This document shows positions 9,071-16,889 of a stretch of DNA of 64,000 bases, piece after piece (within the stretch, counting starts at the first letter, position 1; each line of letters begins with the position of its first letter). Origin of the DNA: Planctomycetota bacterium (lineage in GTDB: Bacteria; Planctomycetota; UBA1135); contig QQUA01000009.1 of assembly GCA_008501825.1 (NCBI GenBank), positions 62,001 through 126,000 on the forward strand, in the 5' to 3' direction. Made by a program: the position numbers and the translations under genes. The notes under the pieces are model-generated. The model did no database searches and was not told the DNA's origin. It was given only the letters and a program-made list of their open reading frames with translations.

Positions 9071-9147
9071 AAGTCGCGATCTCGTCGGCTCCCGTAAATC
9101 CTGGCAAATTCCGAAGGTACGGTTAATCCAGGTTGGCCGTCAAAGGG

Positions 9148-9756
9148 TCACCTTTGGTGAATCCGAACGTCAGCTCCGGAGAATTGTCCGGAGCCGTCGA
9201 TGGTGCCGTCGTTGCCCAGATCCTTAAGGAAATACATTTCGGTATCCGCATAGACCACGTCATCATTGACGAAACCGGGAAAAAATGTGTAGACCCGGTC
9301 ATTCTCTGTAGGTGACGCGGAAATGGCAAAACCGCGATTCCCGATCATATTGGGGTAATTCTGTCCATCGGCCAAAGTGGTCAAAACTCCGCTCTCCAAA
9401 TTCAATTTCATGAGAGCACAGCCTGGGCCGTCAAACATTTTTTCCCCGATCTGAGCCCCGATGGCCGTTGGATAAAAATCCAAATCGATCATCAATATGG
9501 TCGATTTTTTGGAAGGCTTGCAATATTTGATCATCAACGTACCCTTCTCATCATCCTTGGGCATAAAGAAGTATTCGGGAAACCTTGGCAAGGTCAATGG
9601 ATCGGAAACCGGCCCCAAGCAATACCCTCCCTTGGAATCGTAGTGTTTCGGCACCAGAGGAGATTTAATTTCCAAGCCGGATTGACCAAAACAAAACCAG
9701 GTCAAAGTTCCGCCAAGAACAACGGCGATAAATCCAGAAAAAGTCTTCTTAAACAC
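9148..9756 (-). CDS. Secreted protein of unknown function
   Basis: I start this at the GTG at 9756 because AAGGAGG stands five bases upstream and the product then begins VFKKTFSGFIAVVLGGT, a good signal peptide ending near CFGQ. The frame stays open upstream to a TTG at 9903 with another hydrophobic stretch, but that start has no ribosome site. The 202-residue product has phrases such as LMKLNLESGVLTTLADG and GFAISASPTENDRVYTFF, which fit a propeller that lists measured quantities, and an Asp/Gly loop (GNDGTIDGSGQF) near the end. I recognise no family. It reads leftward behind leader copy B and a 32-codon remnant. Confidence 0.65.
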   Translation of the reverse strand: MFKKTFSGFIAVVLGGTLTWFCFGQSGLEIKSPLVPKHYDSKGGYCLGPVSDPLTLPRFPEYFFMPKDDEKGTLMIKYCKPSKKSTILMIDLDFYPTAIGAQIGEKMFDGPGCALMKLNLESGVLTTLADGQNYPNMIGNRGFAISASPTENDRVYTFFPGFVNDDVVYADTEMYFLKDLGNDGTIDGSGQFSGADVRIHQR

Positions 9757-9889
9757 TAGGGCCTCCTTGCCGATTGATTTCCTTAGCTGAATCTTGGAAA
9801 TCAAAGAAGCGGCTATCAATAGAATTCCAAATAGAAAGGAAATAAGCGGTTCCCCTTTCTCGCTCCATGAAAATCGCGAGGAGCCATTG

Positions 9890-9988
9890 CTAGGATGTCG
9901 CAAAGTAAAGCCTGGCTTGAATATTGGTTAATTGGTCCGTCAGGAAGCCGATCGCAACGAACTTCAAATGGTTGGTAAAAGACCCCAT
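9890..9988 (-). pseudogene. 32-codon open remnant behind leader copy B
   Basis: The ATG at 9988 (minus strand) sits after leader copy B at the same place where copy A starts the 304-residue secreted gene, with AAGGGG upstream. It reads MGSFTNHLKFVAIGFL and stops after about 32 codons. It has no signal peptide or recognisable domain. I read it as the stump of a duplicated or deleted gene start, or a leader peptide; the second reading would need evidence of translation. Confidence 0.3.
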
Positions 9989-10092
9989 TTGCGCCCCTTT
10001 TCTTGGACCACACCCTAGATGTAGGGGTCTCCATGCAAGCGGCACCCCATGCCCAAGGCCCTGAATAAATGCTGAAGGGAGCCCGGAAATCG
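9989..10092 (-). ncRNA. Candidate structured 5' leader, copy B
   Basis: A direct repeat of 8966-9070 on the same strand, with long matching blocks around CCTGAATAAA, GCTGAAGGGAGCC and GCACCC-ATGCCCAAGG (plus strand). CTTGG (10002-10006) pairs with CCAAG (10053-10057), and CCCTA (10013-10017) pairs with TAGGG (10022-10026) around a GATG loop. The same architecture in two diverged copies suggests that structure matters. Its other edge lies eight bases from the radical SAM ATG on the plus strand, so this block could also hold that gene's promoter. The interval 9757-10099 contains this leader, the 32-codon remnant and nothing else that I can support. Confidence 0.42.
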
Positions 10093-10099
10093 GGTTAGG

Positions 10100-11692
10100 A
10101 TGCCTTTTCCTTCTTCGAAACCCTCAACACCCCTCATGGCCCCCAATCTTTACTTCATCAATCCGGCGGTCGATTTCCCGACCTATTTCGGCGGGGAATT
10201 TTTCGCCGGAAATGGCTGGCCGGCGGCGGAGATCGTCGCCGACCTCACCTTGCCATCGGTAGCCGCTCTGGCGCCTTCAGACTACGGAGTGAAACTGTGC
10301 AATGAAAATACCGAAGCCGTCGATTGGGAAACGAATTGTGATTTTGTCGCCATCACCGGCAAAGTTTCCCAGCAGGGTCGCATGTTCGCCATCGCGGACG
10401 AATTCCGCCGGCGCGGACGCAAGGTAATTCTCGGCGGCCCTTTTGCTTCCCTGAGTCCAGAGGTGGTTCGCCCTCACGCGGACATTCTGGTCACCGGCGA
10501 ATTTGAGGAAATCGCCCCACAAGTGTTCGATGATTTGCGTCGCGGGAGTTGGCAGGATCATTATCAAGGCACAAGGCCGGAGTTGGACCTTTGCCCCATC
10601 CCCCGCTGGGATTTGTATCCAAATCGACGCAGCTTGATGGGAGCGGTTCAAACCTCGAGAGGATGTCCATTTTCCTGCGAATTTTGCGACGTCATCCCCT
10701 ACGTCGGCCGCAAGCAGCGGCACAAACCGATTGCTTCGGTGCTGGCGGAATTGGACTGCCTCTACCAACTGGGCTATCGGCAAGTTTTCTTCGCCGACGA
10801 CAATTTCTCAGCCAGCCGGGCTTATGTTCGAGAACTACTCGAGGCCTTGCGAATATGGAATCAAAATAGAACCCAAGGACACGTCGGCTTCATGACCGAA
10901 TTGTCGATTGATGCAGCTCGAGATCCCGATTTGTTGCAGGCCTTCGCCGCCGCCGGTTTGACCAAGATTTACCTAGGCATTGAAACGCCAAATTTGGAAG
11001 GCTTAAAAGAAACCGGAAAGCGGCAAAACTTGAATGGCGACCTGGTCGAATTGGTGCACCGCTTTTATGAATATGGAATCACCATTTTCGCCGGCATGAT
11101 CGTCGGGTTTGATGCCGACACTTCAGACGTTTTCGAATGGCAATTTCAATTCGCCATGGAAAGCTCGATCCCGATTTTTACCTTGGGTACCCTGGTCGCT
11201 CCCGACCAGACGCCTCTGCAAGCCCGAATGAAAGCAGAAGGCCGACTCATCAACCAATCAACCAGCGTGACGGCGGCTCCCTGGACCACCAACGTGGTCC
11301 CGAAAAACATGAGTTTGCAACAGATGGAACAGGGAATGCGCTGGTTGGCGACCAATCTTTATGCACCGCAGCACTTCGGCCGGCGCATCGAAAAACTGGT
11401 CGAGCTATTGAAGCCAGGGCCTTCCCATATATCCTTCGATCCCAATTGGGGCGGTTTCCACATTCCGGAATTGAAGAAACAAATCTGGTTGGCCCTCACA
11501 CGCCTGGCTCGCATGGGTGAGGCCGAAGCCAATATGCTCGGCCAAATCCGCAAAGCCCTGGCCAAGAAACCGGAAGCCACGGCCAAAATCATGCCGATGG
11601 TCCTTAGTTATCTGCAAACCCGCTACATGCTGAACCAAGGGAAGTTCTGGGATCCAAACGCCACTCATCCTAGGGAATTAAATGTGGTTTAG
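10100..11692 (+). CDS. B12-binding-domain radical SAM protein (DUF4070-like C-terminus)
   Basis: A 530-residue enzyme. The N-terminal 160 residues form a cobalamin-binding Rossmann domain (FVAITGKVSQQGRMF, GRKVILGGPFASL, ILVTGEFEE) lacking a DxHxxG base-on motif, as usual in this class. The radical SAM core has TSRGCPFSCEFCDV, the CxxxCxxC site for the [4Fe-4S] cluster, followed by VFFADDNF and YLGIETP. The tail resembles DUF4070, seen in hopanoid methylase HpnP and relatives. The likely chemistry is methylation at an unactivated carbon or a related radical step; the substrate is not evident. The first candidate ATG is at 10100; an internal ATG at 10136 (MAPNLYF) is equally plausible by family alignment. 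Confidence 0.85.
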   Translation: MPFPSSKPSTPLMAPNLYFINPAVDFPTYFGGEFFAGNGWPAAEIVADLTLPSVAALAPSDYGVKLCNENTEAVDWETNCDFVAITGKVSQQGRMFAIADEFRRRGRKVILGGPFASLSPEVVRPHADILVTGEFEEIAPQVFDDLRRGSWQDHYQGTRPELDLCPIPRWDLYPNRRSLMGAVQTSRGCPFSCEFCDVIPYVGRKQRHKPIASVLAELDCLYQLGYRQVFFADDNFSASRAYVRELLEALRIWNQNRTQGHVGFMTELSIDAARDPDLLQAFAAAGLTKIYLGIETPNLEGLKETGKRQNLNGDLVELVHRFYEYGITIFAGMIVGFDADTSDVFEWQFQFAMESSIPIFTLGTLVAPDQTPLQARMKAEGRLINQSTSVTAAPWTTNVVPKNMSLQQMEQGMRWLATNLYAPQHFGRRIEKLVELLKPGPSHISFDPNWGGFHIPELKKQIWLALTRLARMGEAEANMLGQIRKALAKKPEATAKIMPMVLSYLQTRYMLNQGKFWDPNATHPRELNVV

Positions 11693-11876
11693 CCCCTATA
11701 ACGGGAGATGTAGTGTTGAGTTTAAATAGAGTGAACGTGGTAGCAATGCCGGACTACGACCGGAGTTCTCAGTTCGATCGGGAGCACTAAACACCCGAGG
11801 GTCGATCCGCTCTGGAACCACATCTTCCGCACAGGTACCCTTTATTGATAGCTCTGCCGAATGGCAGCTCCTTACA
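11693..11876. other. Gap before the STAND gene, no gene seen
   Basis: This 184-base interval between the radical SAM gene and the large STAND gene has no supported ORF, tRNA or inverted repeat. Its texture (many A/T-containing words such as GTTTAAATAGAG) differs from the flanking GC-rich genes. I compared it by eye with 16521-16700 for matching direct repeats that could mark an insertion and saw none. Confidence 0.5.
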
Positions 11877-14800
11877 ATGTCTCAAATCAAAGGCGGAAGA
11901 GCCGACAAGATTGGCAACGCTTTCGAGCGGCTATGGATCGTCCGACTCGCGTTGGACGTGGTTAAGGGTAGCGCCACTTCGATCAAGTGGGAACCTCTTG
12001 GCCCCGAAGGTGCCGGCGTTGAATGCGTCCTGGTGCGCCCGGACGGAACTCGGGAGAAACACCAATGCAAAGTCGAGAACGGCACCGCCGCAAAGTGGAG
12101 TGCTGCCGACCTCGGTGATGTGCTTGAAGCAGCCAAAACCCACTTGGAGGCTGACCCATTCGCAAAGTTCACGTTCGTCTCGAAGGATCCAGCGAGGGTA
12201 CCTAGCGACCTGGCTGACCGTGCTCGGAGCTGCGACAACAATGCTAAAGATTTCCTTGCGCATTGCCTGTCTTCTGACGCGCACAAGAGAAATTATCAGA
12301 GCCTTTGTAGCCACTGGGCGCTAAATTCAACGGAAGGAGCTGACACCCCAGTCGCAATCGGACTTCTCAGTCGGATGAACTTCGAACGTGGATTCTGGGA
12401 GCCCTACGAGAAGCAACTACTCTACCAACTCGCCGAGTCCATCGCAGAGGGTGAGGGTAAGAGGATCGTGAGGTATCTCGGGGCTTACCTCGAAGAGGCG
12501 CTCGGGAACACTTGCCACTCGGATGACCTCCGCAACGTACTTCGAGATCAAAGCATTCCTCCCCTCAACCTCGCTGGCGACCCGCGAGTCCCCGAGGGTA
12601 TCGAACGCCTCCAAGCTCGCTTTCGATCCGCGCTGGAACCGTACTTGATCTGTCATGAAGTTCTTTCGAGGCCCGAGCCCGAGCGGCTCCTCGAACACTT
12701 GTGCGCGGATGGTGGGGCACGACTCATATTCGTTACCGGAGATGCGGGAAGTGGCAAGAGTGGTGTCCTCTTCGACACCGTGCGGCTCCTCGATGAGCAG
12801 AGGGTGCCCTACCTTCCAATCCGTCTTGACATGCATTTCCCGGACAAATCGGTCCGTGCTTACAGCAAGGAACGCTTGGAATTGCCCGCGAGTCCGGGGG
12901 AATGCCTTAGCGCATTGGCTGATAGGCGAAGAGCGGTGCTCATAATTGACCAGCTCGATGCCGTTCGATGGACCTCAGCGAATTCCGATCTTAGCTGGGA
13001 ATTGTCAAAGGAAATAATCGACGAGGCACTTCGTTTCCCGAATATTTCTGTGGTCGTCGCTGGTCGAACGATAGACCTTGATGACGACCTGAGGATCAAC
13101 CACTGGAAGAAAGAGAAGGAAAAAGGCAAGGCAGTTGAAGTTGTACCCTTCGGCGTAACGCGCCTGTCCGGAAATGTAGTCGAGTCCATCGTAACCAGAT
13201 ACGGTGTATCCTACGAATCGCTCTTGCCCAAGGAGAAAGAACTTCTCTCGAACGCACAGAGCCTCCAACTATGGTGGCGCCTTGCGGAGGATGGCAAGGT
13301 TGGAACTTTCTCAATTCGAGCAACTCTGCTCGGTTCATTCTGGGGACATTATCGAGACAAGGCCATTCGAGAATTCCCAAACGTAACCTCCGATACATTA
13401 AACAATCTCTTAGATCAACTCGTTGAGTTCATGGATTCTCAAGGTCGACTCGACGCACCGAACGCTCTCCTGGAGAACCATCGGGCAACAACCGAAGCCC
13501 TGCGTGGGCTTGCCATCCTCAACCGCACCAACGGCACAAGCCGGTTCGCTCATCAGAGCCACCTCGATTATCTAACAATAGAGCGTGTCTTTCAGCGCGC
13601 GCTCCAAGGCAAGGAGAATCCGATAGAGTGGCTTCGCAGTCATGATCAATCTCTCTTCCGACGGGATCAGGTCCGATTCCTCTTACAGCTCCTTCGTGAT
13701 CAGGATCACAAGCTGTACCTGGAATTTCTTAAGGACATCTTCTTCGAAGAAGGTGTCCGGTTTCACATCCAGCACCTTGCTCTAACAACCCTTGCGCAGG
13801 CCGACCATCCCACTGACGGAGAGCACGAGCTCATCAAGCAACTGTGGAAAAAGGAAATGTGGCATGCGCACGTTCTCGAACAAGTGCTCGCTGCGCACGC
13901 ACCCTGGCTCAATCGCTTCACGGAAGATGGAACAATCCCAGCTATGCTTGAATCTGAGGAGGAGGGCCCGCGCAACGAGGCTCTTTCCTTGTGTTGCCGC
14001 TCTGCGGAGACTGCACCCGAGTGGTTCGAATGTGTCCTCGCACCATACTGGGATTCGGGAGATCCCAAGTGGACGGAACTCATCGGCCCCTGGCTCGCTC
14101 ACAACGCCGAGCACCTAACCCAAACCGTTTTCGAATGGCGCCTAGCACGCACCCGCACCGGGGCCGACCAACTAGAGATTTACTACGCGGAACAACTCGC
14201 AAAGAAGGACCAGACCCGTGCCATTTCATTCCTAGCCGCTATCGCTGAGGGCCTAGTTTCAAACGTATTAAAGTATAGCGCCGGAGGTACTCTACAACGT
14301 GTCCGAGTGGACAACGAGCGATTTCTGCACCTTCTCGATGCGTGCGAATCCCACCCGAGACTCGCATGGGATACCCTCTTTCCAGTTCACAAACGAGTTG
14401 CCAAAGTCGAGGAAAGACTACGAACCGAGCCCTTCAGTGTCACTACCCATAAAGCCGGAGACTACGCGCTCCAGGTCATCTCTGCGCTCCACGACTTCTT
14501 ACTCGCATCGGGCGCCGCACTGCTCCAGAAGAATGGCAAGTCATTCCTGGCCGAGCTCAGTAGCATCGAGCAACCAGTTACCACCGCCCACTCTCGCAGG
14601 CTAGCCGTTGATGTTTTCGCAACCGCTCACAAGGGGTTAGCAGATGAAGCAACGGATTGCTTTCTTGTTGTGGAGAATCCTCTGGATATTGATGTGTCCT
14701 CTGAGTTCATCGGGAATGGCGATTGGATTTCGCCGCAAGATCCTGCAATCGGATTTCTGAGAGCACAAGCAGGTAGTTGCTCACCGAGCTTGTTCCAGCG

Positions 14801-16520
14801 AATCGAGAAAGAGATACTCGCATTTCACGCTGATTACGAGAAGCAGGACGTTAAGCGTCAACTTGAACGGATCCAGAACGGTAACTGGAATGGGAACCCA
14901 AATTTATATGGGCTCCCTCAGTATGAACTCCTCCTTGCTCTCCCTGTAGATCGCCTCTCCGAAAATGGAGCGCGTACGCTTCACTCGTGGCAGGGCAAGT
15001 TCGGCAGGCTGGAGAAGTATCGCAGAAAAAATCAGTTGATGGAACATCCCGCCGTATCACCGATCCCGCCGGACAAGGCTAAGTACGTCTCGGACGGCAA
15101 TTGGCTTGATATTGTCAATGAAGGCTGGGCCGGAAGTCGGAATAAATGTCGCGAAACCAAGGATGGAAAATTAATCGAGGCTACCCCAAGTAATTTTGCC
15201 TCCTCCCTGGAAATAGCCGGAAGGTTGAACCCCGGACGGTACGTTCGGTTAGCTCTCCAGTTTCCAGCGAATGCCAATGAGTGCTATTACTTTGCACTGC
15301 TGCGTGTAGCGGGGATGGCGACTGCACCGAGTGAGGCGGATGACTCATGGGAACCTACTTCTGTTGCGGACATTGAGGCGCTAATCGCCCACCTCGATAA
15401 CAAGCAGGACACAGAGGTCGCCAAAAACATTTGCCGCACCATGAGAGACCGCAACGGTGAACCATGGTCCGAAAAGACTCTCGAATTCCTGAACAAATTC
15501 GCACTGCATCATCCAAATCCGGATGGAAGCACGTGGCCCGATTCTTTCAAGAGTCAGGGGGACATTCGATCACTGGAGATGATCGTCCTCAATTCCGTAC
15601 GCTGTTCGGCTATCCGCACGGCCTCGCAACTTCTTTGGGCCCACCCTGACCTGCTCGATTGGGCGAAAGAGCTGGCGGAAGAGGTCATCCAGGATCTGCA
15701 CCCAGCTGTGCGAGCCGCCTCTTTCGAACTTGCCTATGCGATTGGAAACCATGATCTCGATCTCGCACTCAGCCTCATGGTGCGTGCCTACGAGGAAACG
15801 GATGATGCAATCCTAAGTGTTCAGTACGGCCCCCACCTGATTCGTTATCTCTGGCGACGAGAGGCCGAGATGACGCATATTTTCAAACGGGCATTGGCGT
15901 CCTCCAATGAGAAAACGGTTGAACTCGCCGCGTACTGGGTCACCATAGGCAACACACTGGAAAATATCTACACGGATTTAGCGTACCAAGCTTTCCGAGG
16001 CCCCACTGCCGCCCGGGCGGGTGTCGTCCGCGCGCTTGTGTACATCTCTCACCTCCATGATAAGCATCGAGAGGCGTGCCTCGTTCGGCTCGCCCGATTT
16101 CTAGAGAACGAAGAAAAGAAGGTCCTGGACGCGGCTGATGGGATCTTCCGACGCGACGGCTTCCTCGATGTAGAAGAGGCGCCTTCGTTTGCAGAGAGGT
16201 TCGCCTGTTCCGCTGCATTCCTAAGAAACCCGAGTTCGCTCCTGCACCAACTGAGCGAATTCGGTGGATCACTTGTCCCATACGCAAACGCAATTGAGGC
16301 AAGCGTGGCCCGCCTCTCCGGCCCGCTGTTGAGCAAAACTCAGAACTTTGCGAATAGGCATTGGAGGGCCCAACGCGATATCCCGACCATCTTGCTCCGG
16401 CTTTACCAGCAATCTGAGGAGGACAAGGAGCTAAGAAGCCGCTGCCTCGATCAGTGGGACATTCTACTCCGAACCCGCGTTGGGACCGGTCATGATGTTC
16501 TCGCAAAGATGGACTCCTGA
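11877..16520 (+). CDS. Giant STAND-type NTPase with nuclease-like N-terminus, probable anti-phage (Avs-like) protein
   Basis: A 1547-residue single-gene protein. Residues 5-75 (GGRADKIGNAFERLW, then E49 and QCK at 63-65) resemble the start of DUF4297/Mrr-like PD-(D/E)xK nucleases. Walker A is GDAGSGKS (288-295) and Walker B LIIDQLD (355-361), followed by a winged-helix-like region, the STAND/NACHT layout. The last 900 or so residues are alpha-helical and repeat-like, with no recognised enzyme, fitting a sensor of phage protein. Avs proteins use exactly this order: effector, STAND ATPase, repeat sensor. Leu codons favour CTC over the TTG and CTG of neighbours, suggesting transfer. There is no partner gene. 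Family level is inference; a STAND-like ATPase is firm. Confidence 0.75.
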   Translation: MSQIKGGRADKIGNAFERLWIVRLALDVVKGSATSIKWEPLGPEGAGVECVLVRPDGTREKHQCKVENGTAAKWSAADLGDVLEAAKTHLEADPFAKFTFVSKDPARVPSDLADRARSCDNNAKDFLAHCLSSDAHKRNYQSLCSHWALNSTEGADTPVAIGLLSRMNFERGFWEPYEKQLLYQLAESIAEGEGKRIVRYLGAYLEEALGNTCHSDDLRNVLRDQSIPPLNLAGDPRVPEGIERLQARFRSALEPYLICHEVLSRPEPERLLEHLCADGGARLIFVTGDAGSGKSGVLFDTVRLLDEQRVPYLPIRLDMHFPDKSVRAYSKERLELPASPGECLSALADRRRAVLIIDQLDAVRWTSANSDLSWELSKEIIDEALRFPNISVVVAGRTIDLDDDLRINHWKKEKEKGKAVEVVPFGVTRLSGNVVESIVTRYGVSYESLLPKEKELLSNAQSLQLWWRLAEDGKVGTFSIRATLLGSFWGHYRDKAIREFPNVTSDTLNNLLDQLVEFMDSQGRLDAPNALLENHRATTEALRGLAILNRTNGTSRFAHQSHLDYLTIERVFQRALQGKENPIEWLRSHDQSLFRRDQVRFLLQLLRDQDHKLYLEFLKDIFFEEGVRFHIQHLALTTLAQADHPTDGEHELIKQLWKKEMWHAHVLEQVLAAHAPWLNRFTEDGTIPAMLESEEEGPRNEALSLCCRSAETAPEWFECVLAPYWDSGDPKWTELIGPWLAHNAEHLTQTVFEWRLARTRTGADQLEIYYAEQLAKKDQTRAISFLAAIAEGLVSNVLKYSAGGTLQRVRVDNERFLHLLDACESHPRLAWDTLFPVHKRVAKVEERLRTEPFSVTTHKAGDYALQVISALHDFLLASGAALLQKNGKSFLAELSSIEQPVTTAHSRRLAVDVFATAHKGLADEATDCFLVVENPLDIDVSSEFIGNGDWISPQDPAIGFLRAQAGSCSPSLFQRIEKEILAFHADYEKQDVKRQLERIQNGNWNGNPNLYGLPQYELLLALPVDRLSENGARTLHSWQGKFGRLEKYRRKNQLMEHPAVSPIPPDKAKYVSDGNWLDIVNEGWAGSRNKCRETKDGKLIEATPSNFASSLEIAGRLNPGRYVRLALQFPANANECYYFALLRVAGMATAPSEADDSWEPTSVADIEALIAHLDNKQDTEVAKNICRTMRDRNGEPWSEKTLEFLNKFALHHPNPDGSTWPDSFKSQGDIRSLEMIVLNSVRCSAIRTASQLLWAHPDLLDWAKELAEEVIQDLHPAVRAASFELAYAIGNHDLDLALSLMVRAYEETDDAILSVQYGPHLIRYLWRREAEMTHIFKRALASSNEKTVELAAYWVTIGNTLENIYTDLAYQAFRGPTAARAGVVRALVYISHLHDKHREACLVRLARFLENEEKKVLDAADGIFRRDGFLDVEEAPSFAERFACSAAFLRNPSSLLHQLSEFGGSLVPYANAIEASVARLSGPLLSKTQNFANRHWRAQRDIPTILLRLYQQSEEDKELRSRCLDQWDILLRTRVGTGHDVLAKMDS

Positions 16521-16889
16521 GTCTTCTGGTGGAGGCCAGAGGCGAAGGGCGCGCAAGGCAGTTCACGGTTTCATTACTAAGAATCCGCAGAGATCGCCAA
16601 TTTAGGATCCAATGATCGGTTCCCTGGAAATCAGGCCTATTGCGCTGAAGTTAAATCCAATTGGTGGAGAATCTTCCAAATCTTAGGCGCCAACTCCAAG
16701 GGAACATGCGAACGCTCTGCTCCTTGGCAATCATGCCAGGTCCTCCATTGTCATTTCAATCATCTCATCCTCCCACCAAATCCAATACCCTATGAGTCCT
16801 GTGACAACTAGCCTTCTGCATTTTGAGCAACTCATTGCTCTTGATTTCCTAGCCCCCAACTTGCCCTTCTCGTCTTTAATGAACCACCT
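16521..16889. other. 369-base gap, no gene seen
   Basis: Between the STAND gene (rightward) and the Asp-box protein (leftward) I find no supported ORF, RNA gene or terminator. The sequence is richer in A/T than its surroundings, for example CCAATTGGTGGAGAATC near 16660 and a TTTGAGCAACTCATTG stretch near 16820. It may be degraded DNA left at the edge of the acquired gene. Confidence 0.5.

Noticed and set aside
9756..9903. Longer start (TTG at 9903) for the secreted protein
   Set aside because: No Shine-Dalgarno at that TTG, whereas the GTG at 9756 has AAGGAGG at ideal spacing and a signal peptide.
15940..16566. Minus-strand frame of 208 codons under the STAND gene
   Set aside because: No recognisable family, arginine- and proline-rich composition typical of an antisense frame.
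11693..16700. Attachment-site repeats around the STAND gene
   Set aside because: No matching direct repeat longer than chance was found between the two flanks by eye; an alignment would be needed to exclude a short one.
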